Below, piece after piece: positions 1 to 10,144 of a stretch of DNA of 64,000 nt (positions within the stretch are counted from its first letter, which is position 1; the number at the start of each line of letters is the position of its first letter). The notes beneath the pieces were generated by a model. That model was not told the origin of the DNA. It saw only the letters and a list, made by a program, of their open reading frames with translations, and made no database searches. Source of the DNA: VAZQ01 sp963721005 (lineage in GTDB: Bacteria; Pseudomonadota; Alphaproteobacteria; Rhizobiales; Xanthobacteraceae); NCBI GenBank assembly GCA_963721005.1, contig CAVRHR010000002.1:62001-126000 (forward strand), in the 5' to 3' direction. The position numbers were made by a program, and so were the translations under genes.

Positions 1-37
1 GCTGTCAGCTTCGATATGCTGAGCCAGGAGGCAGTCC

Positions 38-1270
38 ATGCACCGCTCCAGTGAATCAATTGGCACCATCGCGGGGGCGCTGGCCAAGGCGCAGGCCGAG
101 CTCTCCAACCCGGAGAAGTCGCTCACGGCCACCATCCGGTCACCGTTCCCACGGGAGACCGACCGGACGTTCCGCTATGCCTCGCTATCGAGCGGGCTCG
201 ATATCGTCCGCAAGACCCTGGGCAAGCACGAGATCGCGACCGTGCAGACCACGGCGATCGACGAGGCCGGGCTTATTCGGCTGACCACGGTGCTCGCCCA
301 TTCGTCGGGCGAATGGGTCTCCTCCGACTGGCCGGTGTGCCCGGTCAGCGAGACCTCGGCCCCCCATCGGATGGGCGCGGCCCTGACCTATGCACGGCGC
401 TATGCGCTGTTCACCCTGGTGGGAATCGCCGGCGAGGACGACCTCGATGCTCCGGATCTCGGGGCTGTCCCGAAGGCCGGCCCCGATCAGCCCGCCCTCC
501 CCAAAGGGCAAAAGTTGAACGGGCATGCCCTTCCCGGCGCCGGCCCCGCTCCGGCGGGTCCCCGGCGCAAAGCACCGCCAGCCCATCCTGCGAGGCCGGT
601 TCTGGCCCCCGATCAGTCGGCAGCGTTGCGGGATCGGCTGGTGGCCGAACTCGCCGGACTGCAATCCGCCGACGAGGCAGCCAGCTGGGCCCATCGGAGC
701 TTGCCCGCCAAGAACACACTGACGGCCGCCGATGCCGAACTTGTTGAAGCGGGCTTCCGAACGCTGCTCGCGACATTCAGCGGTAGGGAGCCCGCCAAAG
801 GGCCGCACACAGCCCTCCAGAGGCTGCCGGGGGTGCCGGCCGACATCCCTAACCCCGAATCCGAGGCGCGGTCAGCGGCGAGCGCAGAGGCAACCAGCGG
901 CGGCGACGTCCACCCCGCGGGCAAGACCATTCGCTTGCGCGACAAGGACCACCTGAAATTCGTGTCCAAGCAAGCCTGTGTCGTATGCGGCCGCGAGCCC
1001 TCCGACGCGCACCATATTCGGTTTGCGCAGCCGCGTGCGTTGGGACGCAAAGTCAGCGATGAATTCACGGTGCCGGTTTGCCGCCTTCATCATCGCGAGT
1101 TGCACCGACAGGGAGACGAGGCGGCGTGGTGGACGGGTCTCAAGATCGATCCTGTGCCGATTGCGTTCGCGCTCTGGCGAAGCACGCATCGTGACGGTGC
1201 GTTTAGTAGCCCGGCAGTCGGGGGCATGCAGAGTACGGTCGAGACAAGAAAGCGGGCCGCAAGCCAATAA
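38..1270 (+). CDS. ERF-family single-strand annealing protein with C-terminal HNH-like domain
   Basis: The first 140 residues have the ERF-family pattern: an N-terminal helix rich in Ala/Lys, the FRYASL segment, and GAALTYARRYALFTLVGIAG near residues 113-132. ERF proteins promote annealing of single-stranded DNA in phage and prophage recombination. A long Pro/Ala-rich linker follows. Residues about 313-357 then carry CVVCG, DAHHI and VPVCRLHHRELH, a Cys/His arrangement typical of HNH or DUF968-like zinc domains. The ATG at 38 has a good AGGAGG ribosome site. The gene stands alone, with no other phage gene next to it. Nuclease activity of the C-terminal part is inferred only from the Cys/His pattern. 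Confidence 0.85.
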   Translation: MHRSSESIGTIAGALAKAQAELSNPEKSLTATIRSPFPRETDRTFRYASLSSGLDIVRKTLGKHEIATVQTTAIDEAGLIRLTTVLAHSSGEWVSSDWPVCPVSETSAPHRMGAALTYARRYALFTLVGIAGEDDLDAPDLGAVPKAGPDQPALPKGQKLNGHALPGAGPAPAGPRRKAPPAHPARPVLAPDQSAALRDRLVAELAGLQSADEAASWAHRSLPAKNTLTAADAELVEAGFRTLLATFSGREPAKGPHTALQRLPGVPADIPNPESEARSAASAEATSGGDVHPAGKTIRLRDKDHLKFVSKQACVVCGREPSDAHHIRFAQPRALGRKVSDEFTVPVCRLHHRELHRQGDEAAWWTGLKIDPVPIAFALWRSTHRDGAFSSPAVGGMQSTVETRKRAASQ

Positions 1271-1534
1271 TTGGTTCAGCTTCCGTCGGTTGTCACTCCT
1301 CCGTCCTGCTCTCGCAGGCTCTGGCCAACTCATTGCGCTTGACGGAAAGCGGTTTGCGTGGCTTGGCGGGGCACCCGCTCCTGCCGGGCCATTATAAACG
1401 CGGGCCGTGTCTGTCTCGACTAGTTTCTCCGGCGTGCGGCGCATTCAAAGCCGGCGAAGCTAGGCGCCAACCAACCTTGGCATCACGCTTTGGCACAATT
1501 GTTTGCCCGTGTCGAACCGACCGTCACTCCATGC

Positions 1535-1774
1535 TTATGCAACTGGCCCGAATGGAACCCCGGTTGACGTGGGCATTAAAGCTCTACGTAATCCGCAGCA
1601 CGCGCCCCCCCAAGATGCCGACCACAATGCGTTGCAGCCGAGATAGCCCAGCTGAACAAATGTTACGACGATGACCCTTAACCAAACGATCCGCCAGATG
1701 CCCTCTGCGACCAGGACGCCGTTGGTAGCAATAAAAGCCAGCACCAATCCTAGGGCTACAACAAGAATAACATC
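1535..1774 (-). pseudogene. Degenerate small membrane protein gene
   Basis: On the minus strand the frame reads a hydrophobic stretch followed by VTFVQLGYLGCNALW. This resembles ALQLGYLGGSAFLAVMG in the small membrane protein at 30746-31033. No start codon lies at the expected place upstream, and the C-terminal tail is unlike the other copy. It is best read as a decayed relative of that family. The rest of 1271-1949 shows nothing recognisable. Confidence 0.4.
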
Positions 1775-1949
1775 CTACGCCTTCTTCATCGAAGTTGCCA
1801 CCCAGGGCGCGAGCACCAAGGAAGGCAACTGCCCAGACGGCGCGATTACGTGTCCGTGGCCCTCCTCCTTAGTCGCCCGAACGGCTCGTCGACCCGCGGC
1901 CTTGGGAAGAAGGCAGGTCAGTCCAAAACGTCGCGTCGATTTCTCCTGC

Positions 1950-2942
1950 TCAATCGATCAGCATGTCGGCGCGGGCTAGCAGAATACGCGGGACAGTGAG
2001 GTCCAGCGCTCGGGCGGTCTTGAGGTTGATTACGAACTCAAACTTCTCCGGTTGCTGAATGGGTAGTTCACTCGGCCTTGCCCCACGGAGGATCTTATCA
2101 ACGTAAGCCGCTGTACGCCGAAAAAGGTCTACAATTTCGATCCCATAGGACATCAGCCCGCCATCCGTCGCAAAATAACGGTATGGATATATTGCTGGAA
2201 TTCGATGCTGGGCCGCGAGTCTGACGATGAGCTCGCGGTGAGTGGTCGTAAATAAATCTGGCATAACTATGAGGCCGCTTTCCGCGTCGTGTGACACTTC
2301 GTCGAGTGCCTTTTCGATCTCGATAGCGTTGCGCGCGAGCGCCACTGTCGGCTCAACAGCAAGGGCCAATGCGGCGGCTTGTACCGGTCGTGCGTAAAAT
2401 GACCCGCCTCCGGCAGCTACCTCTGGATTAAACAGGAGAGCAACGCGCTTAATCCCGGGTGAAATCTCTTTGAGCATCTCTATCCATTTACCACCCAACG
2501 ACGGCACAAAATTCGTGAAGCCGGTCACGTTGCCGCCCGGTCGTGAAAGGCTATCCACGAAGCCACTCCCAATCGGATCGGCAGCTACAACAAATATAAT
2601 TGGGATCGTGCGTGTTTGCAGCAGCAGGGCTTCGGTAGCAGCGGTAAGGTGGGCTATCAATACATCTGGCATCGCCCCCGCGAGTTCCTTTGCATACGCT
2701 GTAATACGATCGGCGTCGCCGGCAGCCCACCGGTATTCAATTTGAAGATCTTTACCTTCGCTCCATCCCAGATTCTGCAATTCCTGCTTGAACACTGCGA
2801 TTCGGGGTGGACCTTCGGGGTCAGACTGACTAAGGCCCATGAGCACGCCGATTTTCCGCATGCGTTCCGGCTGCGCGCGCGACTTGACGGGCCACGCCGC
2901 CATCGTGCCCCCGAGGAGTATGATCAGCTCGCGCCGCCGCAT
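1950..2942 (-). CDS. ABC transporter substrate-binding protein (ABC_sub_bind family)
   Basis: A 330-residue periplasmic receptor of the ABC_sub_bind family (PF04392). It starts with an RR-containing signal peptide (MRRRELIILLGG, ending near KSRAQ) typical of Bradyrhizobium and relatives. Family hallmarks are visible: KIGVLMG after the signal, IEYRWAAGD near residue 67, IPIIFVVAADPIGSGFV near 113, SLSRPGGNVTG, and a C-terminal FEFVINLKTARALDL. Ligands of this widely duplicated family are mostly unknown. No permease or ATPase gene is adjacent, so it is an orphan receptor. A GAGGGG ribosome site precedes the ATG. A paralog lies just upstream at 3115-4101. Confidence 0.9.
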   Translation of the reverse strand: MRRRELIILLGGTMAAWPVKSRAQPERMRKIGVLMGLSQSDPEGPPRIAVFKQELQNLGWSEGKDLQIEYRWAAGDADRITAYAKELAGAMPDVLIAHLTAATEALLLQTRTIPIIFVVAADPIGSGFVDSLSRPGGNVTGFTNFVPSLGGKWIEMLKEISPGIKRVALLFNPEVAAGGGSFYARPVQAAALALAVEPTVALARNAIEIEKALDEVSHDAESGLIVMPDLFTTTHRELIVRLAAQHRIPAIYPYRYFATDGGLMSYGIEIVDLFRRTAAYVDKILRGARPSELPIQQPEKFEFVINLKTARALDLTVPRILLARADMLID

Positions 2943-3114
2943 CTAGCGCCCCTCGTGGCCGAGGACATGCTTCATTGAGCAGCAGTTTAACACCCTGCTG
3001 CCGCGACATCCGCGCTCTATACCGGTTGTCGTGACCAAAGCATCCTCGGCGCTGAACAGATTTGCTGGCGAACGAACGAAAAACACAGAATATCCTTGGA
3101 CCGCCATAGTTGCT

Positions 3115-4101
3115 CTATTCGATCAGCTCGTCAGCGCGCGCGAGAAATATCCGAGGCAGGTTGAGGTCGAGCGCCTTTGCGGTCTTGAGGTTAATGACCA
3201 GCTCAAACGTCGTCGGCTGCTCAACCGGAATATTGGCGGGCTTTGCTCCACGCAGAATCCGGTCGACGAGCTCCGCAGAGCGCCGCCACAGGCTCGCCCA
3301 GTGTGGCCCATACGACATCAAGCCTCCCGTTTCGACATACGCCCGGTCGAAGTAGATCGTCGGCAGTCCTGCCTTCAGTGCCGAGGAGTTAAGCTCAATT
3401 CGATGTGTATTATACAGGGGTTCACTCGGGACAATCAGTGCGTCGGTGCGACCCTTAAGCACTTCGATAGCGGGCGCGATATCCTCCGCCTTGCGGATTT
3501 CGGTTATCGCGACATCGAGGCCGAAACCACGGGCCGCTGCCTGAACCTCCTTAACCTGCAACAAGCTGACGGGATTGCCGACATGCAAAAAAACCGCCAA
3601 GCGGCCGAGATTCGGGAGAAACTCGTGTAGCAGCTCGACTAGCTTCTGAGCCAGATCGACCGACCGGACCGAAAGACCGGTGATATTGCCGCCCGGGCGT
3701 GCGAGGCTGCTGACAATCCCATTGCCAACCGGATCGCCCACCGAGGGAAACACGATCGGAATCACAGACGTGATTTGCTTGGCGGCCACGACGTTGGGGG
3801 TCGCATGCGTGACAATGACATCGACCTTGAGCTGGACGAACTCGGCGATGATCGCGGGGGAGCGCTCAAATCGCCCCTCCACCCAGCGATACTGGATCGC
3901 GACCGTCTTACCCTCAACCCAATCGAGTTCGCGCAGTCGGTCGACAAAAGCGGCGGTCCATAGAGCTTGGGCCGAAGCAGAAGCGCCCCCGAGAAGTCCA
4001 ATAATCGGTTTTTTCGTCTGCTGTGCGCGGGCGGCAAAAGGCCACGCCGCTGCGCTACCTGCTGCGGCAATGAATTCTCGCCGTCGAAAATAAATCGGCA
4101 T
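3115..4101 (-). CDS. ABC transporter substrate-binding protein (ABC_sub_bind family), paralog
   Basis: About 328 residues, starting at MPIYFRRREFIAAAG with an RR signal peptide ending AARAQQ. The mature part shows IGLLGG, IQYRWVEGR, IPIVFPSVGDPVGNG, SLARPGGNITG and the C-terminal FELVINLKTAKALDL. It is therefore clearly the same family as 1950-2942. A GGAGCG site favours the ATG at 4101; an in-frame ATG at 4113 is possible. Both paralogs point the same way with about 170 nt between them and no transporter partners. The two sequences have diverged well beyond a recent duplication. The ligand cannot be predicted. Confidence 0.9.
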   Translation of the reverse strand: MPIYFRRREFIAAAGSAAAWPFAARAQQTKKPIIGLLGGASASAQALWTAAFVDRLRELDWVEGKTVAIQYRWVEGRFERSPAIIAEFVQLKVDVIVTHATPNVVAAKQITSVIPIVFPSVGDPVGNGIVSSLARPGGNITGLSVRSVDLAQKLVELLHEFLPNLGRLAVFLHVGNPVSLLQVKEVQAAARGFGLDVAITEIRKAEDIAPAIEVLKGRTDALIVPSEPLYNTHRIELNSSALKAGLPTIYFDRAYVETGGLMSYGPHWASLWRRSAELVDRILRGAKPANIPVEQPTTFELVINLKTAKALDLNLPRIFLARADELIE

Positions 4102-4521
4102 TTCGCGCTCCATGGCGAGGTTTATCAATAGCACAACGTGAGCGTGGAGTCTCAGGAGATAAAGATGTAATATACCAGGCAACGCGGTTCATCGGCATAC
4201 TTCCGGATCACGCCGAAAATGCTTTCGCGTCGTAATTGTCTCGACACCAGGCCGATCAAAGCCACTTGGAATCTCCCGCTCCAATTTAGGGGCAACAAAT
4301 GCACGGAAGATGTGATCAACAATCTAGGCGAGGACGAAGCGTGTCTTGCATCTACTCTCTCTTCCTCTAATTCACGCATGCTAGGCCATGACGATACCTT
4401 GGGTCGCGCATTTTTTTCCTACTGCTCGATCCTCAAAAAGCCCTCCACTGGCGTCCGGCAGGTGTCACTATACCAGCGCGGTCACGCCGAGGAGCCGTGA
4501 TCGTACATAGGGAGGCAACTC
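4102..4521. other. Intergenic stretch without recognised gene
   Basis: Divergent spacer between the receptor gene and the large gene starting at 4522. Short open frames exist on both strands, but none has a ribosome site and composition that convinces. Promoters for both flanking genes should lie here; no strong -35/-10 pair was identified by eye. Confidence 0.5.
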
Positions 4522-7500
4522 ATGCGAACGCATTACGACCCAACCCTCAAGGCTGCGGTCACGCTCGATGACAAGGGTCGGAACTCGCGGAATTCAGCAT
4601 CTCGACGAATACCGTGAGATGGAGAACCTGCAGGGGAGCGGGGCGGCGGCCGCGTATGTCCGCGACATCGCGAGAAATCTCAACCTCGCATCTGAGGCGC
4701 TGCGCAACCTCAATCAGCCCTTGTCGTACCTCGACCCCCGAGAACAAGAAATCGAATACCGATTTAGCCAGGAAAAAGTCTCGTTCGATTTGGCCACCTA
4801 CATCTACTCTCAGACCTATCTCAACACGCCCGTTTGGAGCGCGGGAGTCACGGTTACACTCAAGCAAGATCCAACTCGTATTGTCGGAGCAACCGACACC
4901 AGCGAGCAAGGCATCAACGCCGAACTGCCGTCTTCGGAGGCCCTACAGCGTTACCGTCAGTTATTCGCATCGGGCGAAGAGGCTGGTGGCTCATCATCTG
5001 CCGGGCGGGCTGCGCAACCCGAGATCGCCAAGTCCGATCTATTGAACAACATTCTCGGCCACGCCGTCAAAGCTGGAGCGGGACTTGATGCCGCGCGATC
5101 CGCGACAGGGCTCATTCGTGGGCGGTTCTTCATCTATCGCTACGAAGCGAGGGAGCGCATCAAGGACGACTGGCCAACTCTTCCGTTGCCAGCTGTGCCC
5201 AACTCTATCCAAGACGGAAGGTGGTATCTGGTCGCTGAACTCGTGTTCCGTCTGCCGCACGACGGCGCCCCAATGAACTGGCGCATATTGGTCGAGGTGG
5301 AGACCAACACAATTCTCTATCTTCGTGCATTGAGTTCTGGCCTCATCAAGGGGAATGTTTTCCCCTATGATCCGGTCACCAGTACCGGCATCGCGGCCAA
5401 CACGGCGGACAAGGGTAACGATGTCCTCAATCCTCATCGCGAAGATGATGCGCTCCACAATTTGAACCCGCCTAGTGGAATGCCGCTCACCCAATCCCTC
5501 GAGGGAAGGTGGGCAGTAGTGACCAACATAACCTCTCCGGACTTCCAGCCGCCGACCCGCCCCGCGGGCTGTAACTTTGACATCTGGGATGTCCGCAGCA
5601 ACGAGTTTGCCGCGGTGAATGCGTACTACCACGTGGACCGGTTCTTCCGACTTGTCGAGGATCTCGGATTCCAAATTGTCGGGCCTCATGGCTATTTCGG
5701 GGGCACCCAGTTTCCGGTCGCGGTGGACCATCGCGCGTTTAGAGCCCCCTGGCCGGATGGCAACGTCGTCAACGCGAGCCTTGTTGGTCATGCCGATGGC
5801 ATCAACTCTGTTTACTACGCGCTGGCGGACTTCAGTGGTGGGTTCGTGACCAGAGTGATCGTAACCAATGGTGGAAGCGGTTATACAAGTCCTCCGACGG
5901 TAAGTTTCACAGCCGTTAGAGGCAGCGGAGCAACAGCGAGCGTAAAGCCTGAGGATATCGTTGACGGCGCTGTCACCAAAGTGACCGTCCAACAGCAAGG
6001 GGCGGGCTACTTGACGGGGCCTTTGGTGGAATTCAAGGGCAGCGGTGGGACCGGTGCCTTTGCGGTGGCGGAGATCGACGTCTCGGATCCAATCGGCATA
6101 GCGACCGACTGGCGCGTGAGCCTCCACGAACTGGGTGGACACGGCACTCTTTTCTCCCATGTTGGCGAAAGCCAATTCAAATTCGCGCATAGCGCGGGAG
6201 ATAGCTTCGCGATGATACTTAACGACTATCTCTCGGAATGGCACAATAATGGTAAGGTACCTGACCGCTTCCAGCTGGTTCCATTTCTGCCGGCAGTTGT
6301 CCAGCGGCGCTCTGATCGCGGAGTGGCGGAGCAGTCTGTAGCCAAAGTGAACATCACCAACTCCGGAAGCGGATATCTGACGGTGAGTTTCGTGGGCGGT
6401 GGAGGCAATGGAGCGAAGGCCGGCGTATTAAATCAGCATATCATCGGCGGCACTGTCACCAAAGTGACCGTGATAGAGCCAGGTACGGGTTACACGACCG
6501 CGCCGTCAGTGGTATTTGGTGGCGGCGGTGGGACCGGTGCCACCGCGACAGCGCAGATCGGAGCGGGCTCGGTGACCGGAATTACCGTGACCGGTGGCGG
6601 AAGCGGCTACAAACCTCTGTCGGTGAAGTTATCAGGCGGTGGTGTAGCGGCGGCGGTGGTAAAGCCTGCGGATATCGCCGGCGGGGCTGTGACCCAAGTG
6701 ACTGTGACGGACCCAGGGGCGGGTTACTCCACTGCGCCTTCGGCGAGCTTTATCGGTGGGGGCGGTACAGGTATCACCGCGACGGTACAGATTGGGACGT
6801 CGGGTTCGGTGACTGGAGTGACCGTGGACCACGGCGGAAGCGGCTACACAACTGCCCCAACTGTGAGCTTCACGGGAGGTGGAGTGCGTGAAGCGACAGC
6901 GTCTGTGAAGCCTGAGGATATCGTTGGCGGCGCCGTGACCAAAGTGACTGTTGGAGAGCAGGGGACTGGATATACGTGTGCGCCTTCGGTGGTCATCACG
7001 GGTGGGGGCGGCACCGGTGCCAGCGCGACAGCGGAGATCGGGACATGGGGCTGGGGCGGCGGCATGGACCAAGGTACGGATGGAAAGCTTGGCAGCGGGT
7101 ACCTTAGCGAACAGATCCTCTCGACTACCATGTTTCGCGCTTACCGATCCATCGGCGGGGATGCGGCCAACGTCAATCGGCGCGCGTTTGCGGCGCGCTA
7201 CATGACCTTTCTGATGCTGCAAGCGATCGGGCTGCGTAACTCGACCAACAATCCAAGCTCACCGGACGATTTCCTGCATGCGCTGCGAGACGCCGATGCC
7301 ACCGACTGGACCTCGGAAGGGGTAATCGGCGGCGCCTATAGAAAAGTGCTCGACTGGGCCTTCGAGAAGCAAAACCTTAATAATGGAGTACCGCCGAGCG
7401 TCGATGTGTACATCGACGATGGCCGAGCCGGCGAATACCAGTACGTCCCGGTCTATTGGGCCTCCACCACCATCTGGAATCGCCGCAAACCGGACGGCTT

Positions 7501-8263
7501 GAGCGGGCACCAAGCGCCGGAGCTCGGCCAAATCAACCACGCCTACGTAAAGATCAGGAATTGGGGCACTTCGGTCGCGAACACGGTCATCGTGAGGGGC
7601 TACCACTGTAAGCCGTCGGCGGGCTTGCTTTGGCCGGACGATTTGCAGCCGTTCACCACGCCGCAGCTGCCGGCCGGCACGCTTCAGCCCAACAATTCAG
7701 AGGAAAGGACAGTCGGGCCCTTCGAGTGGACGCCCGTGGTGAACGCCTGGGGGCACGATTGCATGTTGATGGTGGTTTCGGCGGCCGGCGATCCAAGCAA
7801 CGTCGACAAATTTACTAAAGGCAAGGTGATCGAAGATTGGCGCCTAGTCCCGAATGACAACAATATCGCGCAGCGAAACGTCGTCCTCGCGCCTGGCGGC
7901 GGCGGGCTGGAAGGCCTCATGGCCGCACTGGACGGCAAGGGATTTTGGATAGGTAATCCCGGCCGAAGCACGGCGAACATCGCAGCTGCGGTGGTTGTCC
8001 CTCCCTTCCTGGCACAGCGCGGCTGGCGGATTGGGTTGCGCGACCTGCCCTCGGAGGGCATGCCTCTGGCAGCCCGCGAGCAGCGCCTCGTCATCTTTGA
8101 GATCGACGCCGGGGAGACATTCAGCAAGGCTGATGCCGAGGCAGCGGCTGAGCGCGACATTGTCGTAACCGCCACCGCGAACGGTGCCATTATCGGCGGT
8201 ATGATCTACAGGATCGATCCGAAACTCGATATGCCGTTTAACGATGGCAAGTCCACGTCTTGA
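4522..8263 (+). CDS. Large repeat-containing protein with HEXXGH metallopeptidase-like motif (frameshift near 4592)
   Basis: A protein of about 1245 residues with no assigned function. The best start is ATG 4522, behind a GGGAGG site, reading MRTHYDPTLKAAVTLDDKGR. That frame stops after 31 codons, while the downstream frame begins only at 4568 without a ribosome site. Removing one A of the AA at 4591-4592 joins them. HELGGHGTLFSHVG at 6125 resembles the HEXXGH zinc motif of M49 peptidases, followed by FAHSAGDSF. Two blocks of beta-rich repeats (units such as GSGYTTAPTVSFTGGG) lie at about 5850-6090 and 6335-7040, one on each side of the motif. No clear signal peptide is seen. The MNIO gene follows 147 nt downstream on the same strand. 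Confidence 0.75.
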
Positions 8264-8307
8264 AATTCCGGCCAGAGGAAGTTCGTCCGGGAGAGGAGTT
8301 CAGCGTT

Positions 8308-8394
8308 GTGGGTGGTCGCAAAAAAAGATATCCTGCTGCAATTACGGGTTTTCGACTATCGCTTACTTGGGATCATCCCATAGGCGTCCCCTAA
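8308..8394 (+). CDS. Possible 28-residue peptide upstream of the MNIO gene
   Basis: A GTG codon preceded by GAGAGGAG opens a 28-codon frame (starting VGGRKKRYPAAITGF) that ends 16 nt before the MNIO start. It is basic and has no cysteine, so it does not look like a usual MNIO precursor peptide. It may be a leader, or chance. Confidence 0.25.
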   Translation: MGGRKKRYPAAITGFRLSLTWDHPIGVP

Positions 8395-8410
8395 CAGGAC
8401 CCGCGCGAAG

Positions 8411-9280
8411 ATGCAGAGGGGGTTGGCAACAAGCAGACCGCGTCCGGCGGTTGGCATCGCGTATCACGCGGCGATTGACCAATGGACGCGTGATCACCTC
8501 GCTGATTTCGAGCTCCTGGAGATCACCGTCGATCACTGTTTTGATAAAGGGCGCACGGTTCGAGATTCCATTTATGATCTGGTCGGCCGTATACCGCTGA
8601 CAGCCCACGGAGTTGGACTTTCGATCGGTACGGACGCCCCCTTGGATGAGCGATATGTGGATCGGGTCGCCGAAATCGTCGAGCGGCTCAAGGCTCCGGT
8701 TTATAGCGAACACGTTTCGTTCACCGCTGTGGCCGGCCAAGATCTCGCCACCTTCCTGCCTGTGCAAAAGACCGAGGCCGTTGCCGCCTCCATCATCGCC
8801 AAAGTGCGATATATTCAGTCACGCATTTCGGTTCCGTTTCTGCTCGAGAATATCGCGTACTTGTTCGACTGGCCGGACTCGAAATTGTCAGAGGCGGATT
8901 TTCTCAACTTGATCTGCGGCGAAACGCACGCCGGCCTTCTGCTCGATATCGAGAATTTGTTTCTGAACTCGCGCAACCATGAATTTGATCCTTACGAGTT
9001 TCTCGACGCCCTTCAGCCGGGCGTGGTGAAGGAGGTGCACTTGGCGGGTAGCAGCACCGCAGACGACCATTTTCTCGATCGATCTTACTTGGTCGACACC
9101 CATTCCCATCCCGTCTCCGACGGGGCGCTCGACCTTCTCGAATATGCACTCGCGCGCCACGCACCCGCGAACATCATAATCGAGCGTGACGGCCGATTAG
9201 ACGCCCTTTCCGAACTCCTTGACGATATCGCGCGCGTCCGAGCGCGTCTGGCGAAGCCAGTTGTATACCCTCATGGCTAG
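8411..9280 (+). CDS. DUF692/MNIO family multinuclear non-heme iron enzyme
   Basis: A full-length 289-residue DUF692 protein, the family now called MNIO. Characterised members (MbnB, TglH and others) use two or three iron atoms to modify cysteines or other residues in ribosomally made peptides. The TIM-barrel ligand motifs are all visible: TAHGVGLSIG (H66), YSEHVSF (E100, H101), LLENIAY (N147), LLLDIENLF (D179), NHEFDP (H190), KEVHLAG (H210), DTHSHPV (D229, H231) and IIERDG (E258). The stop overlaps the next gene's ATG by 8 nt, so the two are translationally coupled. Such MNIO-partner pairs are usual. No cysteine-rich precursor gene was found next to it, so the substrate is open. Confidence 0.9.
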   Translation: MQRGLATSRPRPAVGIAYHAAIDQWTRDHLADFELLEITVDHCFDKGRTVRDSIYDLVGRIPLTAHGVGLSIGTDAPLDERYVDRVAEIVERLKAPVYSEHVSFTAVAGQDLATFLPVQKTEAVAASIIAKVRYIQSRISVPFLLENIAYLFDWPDSKLSEADFLNLICGETHAGLLLDIENLFLNSRNHEFDPYEFLDALQPGVVKEVHLAGSSTADDHFLDRSYLVDTHSHPVSDGALDLLEYALARHAPANIIIERDGRLDALSELLDDIARVRARLAKPVVYPHG

Positions 9281-10014
9281 TCGACCTTTGGATCGGCAGA
9301 CTAGCTTGCTGGAATATCTGAGCAGCACTACGGCCATTTTTGGCGATCAAACCGATGCGCCTGTCGACCCAACTCTGCAAGGTATCAACCCAGGGGTCCT
9401 GCGCCTCCAGGCCCGCTTCGCGTGCAACAAGCGCATCGAAAGGATAATCGCTGTTTTCCCCCATACCTTTGAGATTCTCTGGTGCCGATCAAAGATTGAT
9501 TTTGCGGGAATTCGTCGAGGTCAACCGGGCGACGAACAAGAGCACCGTCGCGAACGCTCGCGAGTTCCGTGATTTCCTGTCGGCTCGTTGGCGCTTTGAG
9601 CCATCCAAGCCGGCCTATCTGCCCGATGTCGTCGAATGCGAACTCGCAATGGCCGAGGTCCGAAATGTGATTGAAGAGCACGAGAAACCAGCGAAAACAA
9701 GCGAGAGTGACGCCCGGAAGGTAGGTATCCGTCACCGCCGCAGCGTCGTACCGCTGCGCTGCGCCCACGATATTCGATCGATTTTCGGTATAGATTCGGG
9801 AGAGATTGTTCCACCCAAACGCAACACATCACTCGTCGTCGCCTTGCCCGCAGGCAAAAGCGATGTGCGGATTGTCGAGGTGGCTCCACTCATTGTCGAC
9901 GCGCTAACGCTGCTCGCGGACTGGGTTCATCCAAGCACGCTCGATGCTTTCGGCGACTGTGAAAATTTAATCAGATATCTGGCCACGCACGAGTTCATCG
10001 AGATGCTGGCCTGA
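9273..10014 (+). pseudogene. MNIO partner protein (frameshifted)
   Basis: ATG 9273 lies inside the end of the MNIO gene. The first frame reads MASRPLDRQTSLLEYLSS through PHTFEIL and then drifts. The frame continuing as GADQRLILREFVEVNRAT to the stop at 10014 is offset by one base. An extra T in CTCTGG near 9478-9481 explains the break: removing it gives FEILGADQRL. The joined protein, about 246 residues, has the place, size and helical N-terminus expected of the partner that delivers the peptide to MNIO enzymes (MbnC-like or DUF2063-like). That assignment rests on context more than on motif matches. Confidence 0.6.
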
Positions 10015-10144
10015 ATCGGTCGCTGCGCAGGCAAGAAAAAAACCCGCGTCTCGGCCCGTACGCTCAGACGCGCGCCATTAGAGTTCTCGCACTGGCTTGT
10101 CGCAAAGGCTGATCGGGGGCCCTCAGACGTCGCCAACAGTTCTC

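Noticed and set aside
5039..6244. 401-codon minus-strand frame opposite the large repeat gene
   Set aside because: Shadow frame; no motif, no ribosome site, and the plus strand is supported.
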